DNA of 23,572 nucleotides from CAYSLC01 sp964431545 (GTDB taxonomy: Bacteria; Desulfobacterota; Desulfobacteria; Desulfobacterales; JAABSP01). Numbering within the stretch: position 1 is the stretch's first letter; each line of letters opens with the position of its first letter. Under the pieces are notes generated by a model, which ran no database searches, was not told the DNA's origin, and was given only the letters and a program-made list of their open reading frames with translations. Positions 14,330 through 22,210 of this stretch are shown piece after piece. The DNA is taken from contig CAYSLC010000067.1 in assembly GCA_964431545.1 (NCBI GenBank), positions 1 to 23,572 on the forward strand, written 5' to 3'. The position numbers and the translations under genes were made by a program.

Positions 14330-15249
14330 AGTTTCTCACAGGCGCGCTGGAACGGACCGAGGAGGCCATCGCCCGGCACACCCCCATGGAAAAGGAGCAC
14401 GTCCAGGCTTCGGGCTTCATGTTTCCCCTCTTTTTCTTCATTTTCGCCTTTATTCTCCTGCCGGTCCTGGGAACCCTCCACGACGGGTTCATGCGGGATG
14501 TCATTTACATGGAGAAGGAATTCATCCTCTTCGAAAACTTCCGATACCTCTTCTCCGATCCCGGCTTCTGGAATGCCCTGCGGTTTACCTTCCTCTTCGT
14601 GCTGGTCTCGGTCCCCATCGAGGTTGTGCTGGGGATGATGATCGCCCTGGTGATGAACGAGGAGATCCCCCTGCGGGGCGTGCTCCGGGCCTGCGTGCTG
14701 ATCCCATGGGCGATCCCCGCCGCGGTGTCGGGCCGGGTCTTCGAGCTGATCTACAACTACTCGTACGGCGCCGCCAACTGGCTGCTGCGGCTGTTCAACA
14801 TCACCAACGAGCCGGTCAACTGGCTGGGGACCGACATCGGCGCCTTCGTGGCGGTGGTGGCCGCGGACGCCTGGAAGACCACGCCCTTTGCGGCCATCAT
14901 TCTTCTGGCCGGTCTGGCGGCCATCAGCCAGGACCTCTACAACCAGGCCAGGATCGATCGGGCCGGATTCGTGACCCGGTTTTTCAAGATCACCCTGCCG
15001 CTGTTGAAGCCGGTGCTGGTGGTGACCTTGCTCTTCCGCACCATCCAGGCCCTCCGGATCTTCGACGTCATCTACGTCCTCACCGGCGGGGGGCCGGGCG
15101 GGGCCACCGAATCGTTGTCCATCTTCGCCTACAAATACTTCACCGCCGGAGACTTCGGCTACGGGTCCGCCGCCAGCGTGATCCTGTTCATCCTGGCGCT
15201 GCTCCTCTCCGTAACCTATGTGAAGGCGAGTCAGATCGGGGAGGACTGA
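14326..15249 (+). CDS. CUT1 sugar ABC transporter permease, MalF-like
   Basis: 307 residues with six predicted membrane helices. The start overlaps the binding-protein stop (ATGA) and has GGAGG upstream. The cytoplasmic EAA loop, which docks to the ATPase, is QARIDRAGFVTRFFKITLPL, recognisable but lacking the usual EAA letters (QAR) and DGA (DRA). PWAIPAAVSGRVFELIYNY and IYVLTGGGPGGATESLSIF are typical of MalF/UgpA permeases. It pairs with the next gene to form the channel; the two are separated by three bases. Confidence 0.93.
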   Translation: MKFLTGALERTEEAIARHTPMEKEHVQASGFMFPLFFFIFAFILLPVLGTLHDGFMRDVIYMEKEFILFENFRYLFSDPGFWNALRFTFLFVLVSVPIEVVLGMMIALVMNEEIPLRGVLRACVLIPWAIPAAVSGRVFELIYNYSYGAANWLLRLFNITNEPVNWLGTDIGAFVAVVAADAWKTTPFAAIILLAGLAAISQDLYNQARIDRAGFVTRFFKITLPLLKPVLVVTLLFRTIQALRIFDVIYVLTGGGPGGATESLSIFAYKYFTAGDFGYGSAASVILFILALLLSVTYVKASQIGED

Positions 15250-15252
15250 TCC

Positions 15253-16083
15253 ATGAAGGAAGAGACCACCAAAAAGATCCTGCTGGCCGGCGGCGCCGCC
15301 CTCACCATTCTTTTCTGCCTCGGCCCCTTCATCTACATGCTCCTGACGGGGCTTTCGGAAGAGGCCGACTTCCTGGCCCGGGGCAAGTCCCTGAGCCTGA
15401 CGCTCGAAAACTTCAAGACCATCCTCTTTTCCGATTCGGTCCACTTCATCCGCTACATGATCAACTCCATGGTCGTCTCGGCGGTGGCCGCGGTGGTGGC
15501 CGTGTTCTGCGCCGCCATGGGGGCCTACGCCCTCACCCGGCTGAAGGTGCCCGGCGGCGCGTTGATCATGTTCGGCATCCTGGGGATCTCCATGTTCCCG
15601 CCCGTCAGCCTGGTGAGCTACCTCTTCAAGTTCATGACCTGGCTGGGGTGGATCAACACCTACCAGGCCCTGATCCTGCCCTACGTGGCCTGGACCCTGC
15701 CGTTGTCTTTATGGATACTGGTCAGCTATTTCAAGCAGGTCCCCATCGAAATGGACAACGCCGGGCTCATCGACGGAGCCTCCCGGCTCCAGATCCTGGT
15801 GAAGATCATTCTGCCGGTGGCGGCGCCGGGAGTCTTCTCCACGGCGCTTCTGGCCTTTATTTTCGCCTTCAACGAATTTCTCTTCGCCCTCATGCTGACC
15901 ACCGATTTCACCGCCCGGACCATCCCCGTGGGCATCGCCCTCTTCCAGGGCCTCTACGGACAGATCCCGTGGGGTCAAATCATGGCGGCGGCGACCGTGA
16001 CAACCATCCCCGTGGTGGTCCTCACCCTGATCTTTCAGCGGCGGATCATTTCGGGCCTGACCAGAGGAGCGGTAAAAGAATGA
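15253..16083 (+). CDS. CUT1 sugar ABC transporter permease, MalG-like
   Basis: 276 residues, six predicted helices. The EAA loop EMDNAGLIDGASRLQILVKI followed by ILPVAAPG is well conserved, and the FNEFLFALMLT segment and PVGIALFQG match MalG/UgpE permeases. It is the second channel half. The end overlaps the ATPase start by four bases (ATGA at 16080-16083), so the operon order is binding protein, permease, permease, ATPase. Confidence 0.94.
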   Translation: MKEETTKKILLAGGAALTILFCLGPFIYMLLTGLSEEADFLARGKSLSLTLENFKTILFSDSVHFIRYMINSMVVSAVAAVVAVFCAAMGAYALTRLKVPGGALIMFGILGISMFPPVSLVSYLFKFMTWLGWINTYQALILPYVAWTLPLSLWILVSYFKQVPIEMDNAGLIDGASRLQILVKIILPVAAPGVFSTALLAFIFAFNEFLFALMLTTDFTARTIPVGIALFQGLYGQIPWGQIMAAATVTTIPVVVLTLIFQRRIISGLTRGAVKE

Positions 16084-17348
16084 AGATCGTATTCGAACAT
16101 CTGCAAAAGCGATTCGTCAGCAAACGGGGAGAGGTGGATGCCGTCAAGAATGTCGACCTCGAGGTGCGCGACGGCGAGGTCTTNNNNNNNNNNAACGGGG
16201 TCGTGGCCACCGAGAACTTCATCGGAGTGCGCGACGGCGAGTTCTTCATTCTCCTGGGACCCAGCGGGTGCGGTAAGTCGACCCTGCTCAACCTGGCCGC
16301 CGGCCTGGAGAAACCCACCGAAGGCCGGATCCTCTTCGGAGATGATGTCATCGCCGCCCCCGGGGAGGATATCTTCGTCCCTCCCCGGGAGCGGAACGTG
16401 GCGATGGTCTTCCAGAATTATGCCCTCTACCCCCACATGAAGGTTTTCGATAACATCGCCTTTCCCTTGAGGATCGCCAAGATGGACGAGGAGGAGATCG
16501 AGGAATCGGTCCGGTCCACCGCCGGCATGCTCGGCATCGAACCGCTCCTCGACCGGAAGCCGGGGGAGCTGTCCGGGGGCCAGCGGCAACGGGTGGCCAT
16601 CTCCCGGGCCCTGGTCCGGCGGCCGTCGGTCTTTCTCCTCGACGAGCCGCTCTCCAACCTCGACGCCCAGCTCCGGACCAGCACCCGGGCCGAACTCAAG
16701 GAACTCCAGAACGAACTGGGGATCACCACCCTCTACGTCACCCACGATCAGACCGAGGCGATGACCCTGGGAGACCGGGTGGCCCTGCTTCGGGACGGTG
16801 AACTGATGCAGGTGGGCGAGCCCGAGGAACTCTACCATTCCCCGGTCTCCCCCTTCGTGGCCACCTTCATCGGGTCGCCGCCCATGAATCTCATCAACGG
16901 CAGGAAGGAGGGGGCGGGAAAGATCGCCATGGAGGGGTTGACCTTCGAACTGCCCGAGAAGCAGGCGGAAACGGCCGAAACCATCGATAACGAGGAGATT
17001 CTGGTGGGGATCCGGCCCGAAAAGATCACGGTGCTGGGCAATGATGGGGACAGGGCGGAGAACACGGAAGGGGAGGGGGACCGGCTCGTCCTCAAGGGGG
17101 AGCTGACCACCGTGGAGCCCTTGGGCCGGGAGTTCCTCTACCACGTGGGTGTCGAATGCTGCGAGGTGCTGGCCCTGGCCCAGGAGATGGGGATCAAGCG
17201 GGGGGAGGAGATCCGGGTCGCCTTCCACGCCGAGGACATCCACCTCTTCGACGCCGAATCGATGGACGAGCAGACCAAAGAGCAGATGCAAAGCGGCCTC
17301 TCCAAGGAGAACCGGGAGAAGATCAAGGCGCAGAGCAAAAGAGGGTAG
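16080..17348 (+). CDS. CUT1 ABC transporter ATPase, MalK/UgpC-like, with internal gap
   Basis: About 422 codons including the gap. After the N run all ABC motifs are intact: Walker A GPSGCGKST, Q-loop FQNYALYPHM, signature LSGGQRQRVAISRAL, Walker B VFLLDEPLSNLD, H-loop THDQTEAMTLGDR. The C-terminal part (about 250-400) is the MalK-type regulatory/OB domain, with GIRPEKI and a final VAFHAEDIHLFD. The N-terminal part (FEHLQKRFVSKRGEVDAVKNVDLEVRDGE, split here for length: FEHLQKRFVSKRGEVDAV then KNVDLEVRDGE) ends at the gap, and the sequence after the gap starts with NGVVATENFIGVRDGEFFILL. VRDGE therefore occurs twice where one MalK has it once, so the assembled gene is about 20 residues too long and probably chimeric or mis-joined. 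It energises the sugar importer. A second ATPase copy may be hidden. Confidence 0.85.
   Translation: MKIVFEHLQKRFVSKRGEVDAVKNVDLEVRDGEVXXXXNGVVATENFIGVRDGEFFILLGPSGCGKSTLLNLAAGLEKPTEGRILFGDDVIAAPGEDIFVPPRERNVAMVFQNYALYPHMKVFDNIAFPLRIAKMDEEEIEESVRSTAGMLGIEPLLDRKPGELSGGQRQRVAISRALVRRPSVFLLDEPLSNLDAQLRTSTRAELKELQNELGITTLYVTHDQTEAMTLGDRVALLRDGELMQVGEPEELYHSPVSPFVATFIGSPPMNLINGRKEGAGKIAMEGLTFELPEKQAETAETIDNEEILVGIRPEKITVLGNDGDRAENTEGEGDRLVLKGELTTVEPLGREFLYHVGVECCEVLALAQEMGIKRGEEIRVAFHAEDIHLFDAESMDEQTKEQMQSGLSKENREKIKAQSKRG
16184..16193. other. Scaffold gap of 10 N inside the ATPase gene
   Basis: Ten unresolved bases. GTGCGCGACGGCGAG appears both just before it (16164-16178) and about 35 bases after it (from 16227), consistent with two contig ends that carry similar but not identical sequence. 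Confidence 0.99.
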
Positions 17349-17353
17349 ACGGG

Positions 17354-17371
17354 GGGCCGGCCTTCCGGCCC
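17354..17371 (+). terminator. GC-rich hairpin after the sugar operon
   Basis: GGGCCGG (17354-17360) and CCGGCCC (17365-17371) with a CCTT loop form a 7-bp stem six bases after the ATPase stop. No T-run follows, so it is only a weak candidate terminator, or an mRNA-stabilising hairpin. Confidence 0.35.
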
Positions 17372-17397
17372 GGGGACGCCGCTAGGTTGCATTTTCG

Positions 17398-17859
17398 TTG
17401 ACAAAAGCCGGGTTCTCGGAGACGGTGACGTCCCCCTTCCGCGACACGGACTGGATCGAGAAGCGCATCGCACGCCACCGGGCGTTCGCGCTGACCGGAA
17501 TGGAACTCCGTCCAGGAACGCCATGTCGGAATTCCATGAATAAAAGACCAATCCTTCGTGCTGCTGATCATCGCCCTGGTGGTGGCGGCCCTGGACGTCG
17601 TCACCACGCTGACCGTCCTGGTACTGGAGCGGTCCCGTCATCTCAACCCCTCATCGCCGTGGGCGAGGATCGGGGACAGATTCGGGCCATATTCTTCTGG
17701 GAGGCGCTGCTGCTGACCGCCGCCGGCGAGGTGTTGGGGCTGGCCCGCGTGTTTGCGTTGTCGTGGCTTTTGGTGTATGTGATAAATTATCGGCCTTTGG
17801 ATGGACATTCATCTATGCTGTGGATCGGGGGGATGCTGGGGCTGACGGTTCACGCTTAA
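17398..17859 (+). pseudogene. Decayed FtsX-family ABC permease fragment
   Basis: Three stretches in different frames together resemble the C-terminal membrane region of an FtsX-like permease (MacB/LolC/COG0577 type). Near 17550, in one frame, SFVLLIIALVVAALDVVTTL leads into TVLVLERSR, which in the family is followed by an AILRAxG motif. In another frame from about 17650, LIAVGEDRGQIRAIFFWEAL and LALSWLLVYVIN-type sequence continue with the expected helix. An upstream piece (DTDWIEKRIARHRAFALTG) is in the same frame as the last. At least two frameshifts and a missing segment are needed, so the gene is broken. The rest of the permease and its ATPase partner are absent. Likely a remnant of a deletion or insertion event at the edge of the toxin-antitoxin island. 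Confidence 0.6.
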
Positions 17860-17940
17860 AGGATGCTTCCTTTGGAATGCACTACTGTACAAACTTTGCG
17901 TCTGCCTTGGAGCGGCTTAAATTGATGTAAAAACAATATC

Positions 17941-18357
17941 ATGTATATTTTAAAGGCGATTATTGACACAAATGTTGTTTTTGAAGGACTTACAAAGCAA
18001 GGAGGCGCTCCTGGTCTGATTATTGACGCTTGGGCGGCTGGGCTATACAATGTCTGTGTATCCAATTCGCTTTCATACGAATATGAGGAAGTTCTTTCCC
18101 GCAAGCTGTCAAACCGTCGATGGTTGAGAATCAAACCCGCCCTAGGCGCTCTACTTGACAAAGCCGAATTTGTAACAGTCTGGTATACATGGAGACCAGC
18201 ATCGCCTGATCCCGGGGACGATCACCTTATTGACTGTGCCTTGAATGCAGGTGGGATAATCATAACATCAAACATACGGGATTTCAGGGAAGCTGAGGAA
18301 TCTTTGGGGTTGACGGTTATGACGCCTGAAGGTTTTGTAACCTTCATGGCGCATTAA
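17941..18357 (+). CDS. PIN-domain toxin (COG1569-like)
   Basis: 138 residues. PIN ribonuclease hallmarks are visible: the first acidic residue in IIDTNVVFEG (Asp9), Glu47-Glu50 in SYEYEEVL, Asp93/Asp94 and Asp98 in PGDDHLIDCALNAGG, and SNIRDF near the C-terminus. It belongs to the group annotated as putative toxin-antitoxin toxin, PIN family, and would cleave RNA when free of its antitoxin. The gene and its partner are visibly more AT-rich than all the flanking genes, which fits recent horizontal arrival. ATG 17941 has no strong Shine-Dalgarno sequence. The antitoxin follows 19 bp downstream, so the toxin comes first, the reverse of the commonest TA order. Confidence 0.87.
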   Translation: MYILKAIIDTNVVFEGLTKQGGAPGLIIDAWAAGLYNVCVSNSLSYEYEEVLSRKLSNRRWLRIKPALGALLDKAEFVTVWYTWRPASPDPGDDHLIDCALNAGGIIITSNIRDFREAEESLGLTVMTPEGFVTFMAH

Positions 18358-18376
18358 TGGAGATAAAGAGGTGAAT

Positions 18377-18709
18377 ATGTCGCAAATTGAAATAAGCGTA
18401 CCGGATACCCTGTTGGTTCAGTTGAAAACAAATGCCAGAAAAGAAGGCGTATCGCTTGAACAATATATTTTATTCGCACTTACTCGTCAGACAATGCTTA
18501 GGCCGGCAATTCGCAAGTTGTCCGAGAAAGATGCGGAATTACAACACAAAGATTTCACTGAACGAATGAATAGACTGGGAAATGCATCCTCTGAGGACCT
18601 GGAGAAAATCTTACAGGAACGTGAGTCCGTGGAACCGGATCCCGGTTTAGAGCAGGAAACTGTATTACGATTTAAAAATCGGGTTGCCGAAGCAAAAAAT
18701 GCTTTTTGA
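18377..18709 (+). CDS. Antitoxin with HicB/RHH-like N-terminus
   Basis: 110 residues. The first 35 residues (IEISVPDTLLVQLKTNARKE and GVSLEQYILFALTRQ) have the short beta-strand plus two-helix pattern of ribbon-helix-helix DNA-binding proteins such as HicB-type antitoxins. The remainder is charged and helical, as expected for the segment wrapping the toxin. ATG 18377 is preceded by AGAGGTG; a GTG two codons upstream is the alternative. It would neutralise the PIN protein and repress the operon. AT-rich like its partner. Confidence 0.75.
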   Translation: MSQIEISVPDTLLVQLKTNARKEGVSLEQYILFALTRQTMLRPAIRKLSEKDAELQHKDFTERMNRLGNASSEDLEKILQERESVEPDPGLEQETVLRFKNRVAEAKNAF

Positions 18710-18714
18710 TTTGT

Positions 18715-18770
18715 AAAAAAAGCCTGAAGCCCAACCCATCATTCCAGCGGCGGCACGGGCTTCCGCTTCC
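18715..18770 (-). terminator. Minus-strand terminator-like hairpin
   Basis: On the minus strand GAAGCCC (18763-18757) pairs with GGGCTTC (18732-18726), extended by AAGC/GCTT beyond a small internal bulge, and is followed by seven T (complement of the A-run 18715-18721). On the plus strand it has no T-run. No convincing minus-strand gene lies above it; the 334-base stretch 18710-19043 holds nothing else certain apart from the kinase promoter candidate. Confidence 0.5.
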
Positions 18771-18985
18771 CTCCATCCGCCACCGTCGCTGAATTTATTA
18801 TTCCGGTCGGGTTCCTGAACGGCTTTACGATCCTTGGCACGCGGCGCATCGAACTACCGAAGGAAAACCTGGGCCGACCTTGCGCTGGGGGTCTGTCGGA
18901 CCCCTTCTTCGATTCCCTGAAACATCCGGCTTCGATCATCATTTCGGCATTACACCGCCCATTTTCGTGGATGCGTCCGCAGCTA

Positions 18986-19014
18986 TTGATTTTCCGCCCT
19001 GAAAAGCGTACCCT
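18986..19014 (+). promoter_or_regulatory. Candidate promoter of the two-component operon
   Basis: TTGATT (18986-18991) and TACCCT (19009-19014) with a 17-bp spacer lie 30 bases before the kinase start. The -35 box matches four of six and the -10 three of six consensus positions. Confidence 0.3.
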
Positions 19015-19043
19015 GATTCTCCATTGTTCAGCGAGGAATCCGC

Positions 19044-21329
19044 ATGAAGGCACCCAGGGGAAACGGCAGACATCGCAGTGGAGAAAAGGCGGAAAAGAGC
19101 GACCCGTTCTCCCGGCTGACGGCCGTCTTCCGGAATCTGGGGATCCGGAACAAGCTGCTGGTTCTCTACTCGGCGGTGATCTTTCTGGCCATCACCCTGA
19201 GCGGCAGCTTCATCTACTCCTCCATGAAGCGGACCATCGAGCGGAACATCGAAAGCGAACTCAAGAACTCCACCACCACCATCCTCAACATGGTCCGCAC
19301 GGCCGCGGCGGTCTCCCTGAAAAACTATCTCCGCGCCGTGGGGGAGAAGAACCGGGAGATCATCGCCGGGTACCACCGGAGGCAGCTCCATGGGCTGATG
19401 TCCGAGGGGGAGGCCCAGGCCAGGGCCGCGGACGTGATTCTCCGCCAGACCATCGGCAAATCCGGCTACATCTACTGCATCAACAGCGACGGGGTCCTGG
19501 TGGTCCACCCCAAGAAACCCCTCCAGGGCGTCAACATCTCCGAGCACGCCTTCGCCCGGGAGCAGATGCTGAAAAAACAGGGGTACCTGGAGTACGACTG
19601 GAAGAACCCCGGCGAGGACCGGGAGCGGCCCAAGGCCCTCTACATGATCTACTTCGAGCCCTGGGACTGGATCATTTCCGTCTCCTCCTACCGCAAGGAG
19701 TTCCACGAGCTGGTCAACGTGGACGACTTCCGGGAGTCGATCCTCTCCCTGCAATTCGGGGCCACCGGGTACTCCTACGTCATGGACACCCGGGGGAACC
19801 TGGTGATCCATCCCAAGCTGGAACAGCAAAACATCATCTCCTCCAGGGACGCCGACGGCCGGTTCTTCATCCGGGAGATCTGCCGGCGGAAGAGCGGCAA
19901 GATCACCTATCCGTGGCGGAACCCGGGGGAACGGACCCACCGGGAGAAGCTGGTGATCTTCAATTACATCCCGGAGTTCGATTGGATCGTAGCCTCCTCC
20001 AGCTATTTGGAGGAGTTCTACGCCCCCCTGCGGACCATGCGGGAGATCACCCTGATCGCCATCCTCTTCTGCCTGCTTCTGGCCGTGCCGGTGATCGTCC
20101 GGATCAGCTCCTCCATCACCACGCCCCTGAACGAATTGATGAAACAGCTGGAAAAGGGGGCCGGGGGAAACTTCTCCGTCCGGGTGACCTCCCGGTCCAG
20201 GGACGAGGTGGGGCAGCTGGCCGCCTACTTCAACAGCTTCATGGGGCGCCTGGAGAAGTACAGCACCAGCCTGCGGGAGGAGATCTGGGAACGGAAACAG
20301 GCGGAGCGGGCCCTGAAGCATTCCGAGGAGATGTTCTTCAAGGCGTTCAACGCCAGCCCCAACGCCATCTCCATCACCACTTTGCGGGAAGGCCGCTTCA
20401 TCAACGTCAACGACAGCTTTCTGTCCCTCACCGGGTTCCGGCGGGAGGCGGTGATCGGCCGGAGCCTCGCCGATGTCCGCCTGTTTTCCGATTACGAGGA
20501 GGCCGAACGTCTCCTCAACCGGGCCAAGGGAAACGGCCGCGTCCGCAACGTGGAGGTGGAGTTTCTCACCGTCTCCGGGGAACCCCGGATCGGGGTCCTC
20601 TCCGCCGAGGTGATCGAGCTGTGGCAGGAGACCTATCTGCTCTCCAACATCGCGGATGTCACCGACACCCGGCGGCTGGAAAAGGACGTCATGGCCGTCA
20701 GCGAGAAGGAGCGCCAGCGGATCGGCCAGGACCTCCACGACGACCTGGGGCCCCACCTTATCGGCATCGAGGCCCTGGTCCAGGTCCTCGGACGGAAGCT
20801 GGAGGAGCGCTCCCCCCCGGACGCCCCCCTGGCCGACAAGATCCGGGAGCTGATCCGGGCCGCCATCGGCAAGACCCGGAACCTGACGCGGGGGCTTCTG
20901 CCCGTCCAACTGGTGGATCGGGGCCTGGAGCACGCCATCGGGGACCTGGTTCGCCGGACCCGGGAGGTCTACGGGGTCCGGTGCGCGTTCACCTCGGACG
21001 GGGCCGTGGGGCTCACCGACAACACCGTGGCCACCCACCTTTTCTACATCGTCCAGGAGGCCCTCCACAATGCGGTGAAACATGCCCAGGCTTCGGAGAT
21101 CCGCGTGGATCTCGCCCGGTCCGACGGCCGGATCCTGGTGCGCATCATCGACGACGGCCGGGGCCTGCCCGAGCAGACCCACGGCAAGGGGATGGGCCTT
21201 CGGATCATGGGGTACCGGGCCAAGATGATCCAGGCGACCCTGGAGATGGACCGCTCCGCGGCCGGCGGAACCCAGGTCTCCATCGCCTTCAAGCGGCCGC
21301 TGGATCGGGGGGATATCGGATATGGGTGA
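19044..21329 (+). CDS. Double-Cache, PAS-containing NarL-type sensor histidine kinase
   Basis: 761 residues. TM1 at about 38-58, a periplasmic region of about 275 residues, TM2 at about 334-355, HAMP (ITTPLNELMKQLEKGAGGNF, then DEVGQL), PAS from about 427 (FFKAFNASPNAISIT, NVNDSFLSLTGF), HisKA_3 with phospho-acceptor His565 in RQRIGQDLHDDLGPHL, and a HATPase domain with HNAVKH, DDGRGLP and GKGMGLRIMGYRAKM. The periplasmic region contains two related Cache units: GKSGYIYCINSDGVLVVHP (from 138) and GATGYSYVMDTRGNLVIHP (from 239), each followed by a WxNPGE and DWIxxxSSY motif. Cache domains usually bind small organic acids, amino acids or similar ligands. Its end overlaps the response regulator start by eight bases. 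Confidence 0.93.
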   Translation: MKAPRGNGRHRSGEKAEKSDPFSRLTAVFRNLGIRNKLLVLYSAVIFLAITLSGSFIYSSMKRTIERNIESELKNSTTTILNMVRTAAAVSLKNYLRAVGEKNREIIAGYHRRQLHGLMSEGEAQARAADVILRQTIGKSGYIYCINSDGVLVVHPKKPLQGVNISEHAFAREQMLKKQGYLEYDWKNPGEDRERPKALYMIYFEPWDWIISVSSYRKEFHELVNVDDFRESILSLQFGATGYSYVMDTRGNLVIHPKLEQQNIISSRDADGRFFIREICRRKSGKITYPWRNPGERTHREKLVIFNYIPEFDWIVASSSYLEEFYAPLRTMREITLIAILFCLLLAVPVIVRISSSITTPLNELMKQLEKGAGGNFSVRVTSRSRDEVGQLAAYFNSFMGRLEKYSTSLREEIWERKQAERALKHSEEMFFKAFNASPNAISITTLREGRFINVNDSFLSLTGFRREAVIGRSLADVRLFSDYEEAERLLNRAKGNGRVRNVEVEFLTVSGEPRIGVLSAEVIELWQETYLLSNIADVTDTRRLEKDVMAVSEKERQRIGQDLHDDLGPHLIGIEALVQVLGRKLEERSPPDAPLADKIRELIRAAIGKTRNLTRGLLPVQLVDRGLEHAIGDLVRRTREVYGVRCAFTSDGAVGLTDNTVATHLFYIVQEALHNAVKHAQASEIRVDLARSDGRILVRIIDDGRGLPEQTHGKGMGLRIMGYRAKMIQATLEMDRSAAGGTQVSIAFKRPLDRGDIGYG

Positions 21330-22026
21330 GACCGGAACCTCCCCTCCCGGCGACCATCGGAAACGGATCCTCATCGTGGAGGACCATCCCATCTTCCGGC
21401 TGGGCCTGGCCGAACTCATCAACCAGGAGAAGGACCTCTTCGTCTGCGGAGAGGCCGAGGATGTCTCCGGCGCCCTGGACGTCCTCCCCCGGCTGACCCC
21501 CGACATGGTCATCGTCGATATCTCCCTCAAGGGACGGGACGGAATCGAGCTGATCAAGGAGATCACCCGCCGGTGCAAGGCCCTGCCCGTGCTGGTCCTC
21601 TCCATGCACGACGAGTCCCTCTACGCCGAACGGGCACTGGCCGCCGGGGCGCGGGGGTACATCATGAAGCAGGAGGCGTCGGTCTCCATCGTCAAGGCGA
21701 TCCGAGACGTCCTGGCCGGACGGATCTATGCCGGCGAGGCGATCCTGGCGGCCATTCTCACCCGGTACGCGGGCCGATCCCAGCCCCAGGAGAAGACCGC
21801 GGCCCAGCAGGTGGAGCGCCTCACCGACCGGGAGCTGGAGGTGTTACGCCTCCTGGGGCGGGGACTCGCCACCCGGGAGATCGCCGACCGGCTCCGCCTG
21901 TCGGTCAAAACCATCGGCACCTACCGGGAACGGATCAAGGAGAAGCTGAACCTCAAGCACGGCGCCGAACTGATCCGCTTTGCCGTCCACTGGCTGGGAA
22001 AAGAGGACGAGATCCCGGAGGAGTAG
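21322..22026 (+). CDS. NarL/FixJ-family response regulator
   Basis: 234 residues. Receiver domain with acidic pair Glu20/Asp21, phospho-acceptor Asp66 in MVIVDISLKGRDG, and LSMHDE plus Lys in YIMKQE completing the active site. The C-terminal LuxR-type helix-turn-helix is LTDRELEVLRLLGRGLATRE followed by IADRLRLSVKTIGTYRERIK (about 170-225). Partner of the overlapping kinase; phosphorylation would promote dimer binding to DNA. Targets are unknown, but the sugar operon upstream and the acyl-CoA synthetase downstream are candidates by position. Confidence 0.95.
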   Translation: MGETGTSPPGDHRKRILIVEDHPIFRLGLAELINQEKDLFVCGEAEDVSGALDVLPRLTPDMVIVDISLKGRDGIELIKEITRRCKALPVLVLSMHDESLYAERALAAGARGYIMKQEASVSIVKAIRDVLAGRIYAGEAILAAILTRYAGRSQPQEKTAAQQVERLTDRELEVLRLLGRGLATREIADRLRLSVKTIGTYRERIKEKLNLKHGAELIRFAVHWLGKEDEIPEE

Positions 22027-22119
22027 GTTTTTTCCCTACGACGGCTTGGGTTTTCCCCCCACGATACATTGGTCTCCATACCGATTTACACCCTTTCCCC
22101 GAGTCGATAGAACGGGCAC

Positions 22120-22135
22120 TCGGAAGGGATTCCGA
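22120..22135 (+). other. Short hairpin with GNRA-type loop
   Basis: TCGGAA (22120-22125) and TTCCGA (22130-22135) close a GGGA tetraloop in the leader between the response regulator and the ABM-like gene. No T-run follows. Nothing else was recognised in 22027-22210 apart from GC-rich purine/pyrimidine runs. Confidence 0.4.
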
Positions 22136-22210
22136 AGTGATCGCCACCAGGGGCGCCGCCCGCCGAAACCGGCCGGGGCGAGGCCGCCGAAAACCGTTAC
22201 GAGGGGGAAA

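Noticed and set aside
14295..16079. Plus-strand open frame running upstream of the ATPase through both permeases
   Set aside because: It is out of frame with the two permeases, which have full membrane and EAA motifs. The ATPase begins at ATG 16080 in an ATGA overlap.
18721..18775. Integron attC site after the toxin-antitoxin pair
   Set aside because: GCCCAAC fits one attC core, but no matching GTTRRRY core at a suitable distance was found and there is no integrase.
18739..19053. 104-codon minus-strand frame in the gap before the kinase
   Set aside because: No ribosome binding site, no recognisable domain, and basic/proline-rich composition. It overlaps the terminator-like hairpin only at its end.
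18939..21605. 888-codon open frame on the minus strand opposite the histidine kinase
   Set aside because: It covers the kinase and start of the regulator in antisense and has low-complexity composition; the plus-strand product has all kinase motifs.
22027..22210. Riboswitch in the leader of the ABM-like gene
   Set aside because: One 6-bp hairpin and GC-rich runs only. The cores of c-di-GMP, cobalamin and fluoride riboswitches were looked for by eye and not found.
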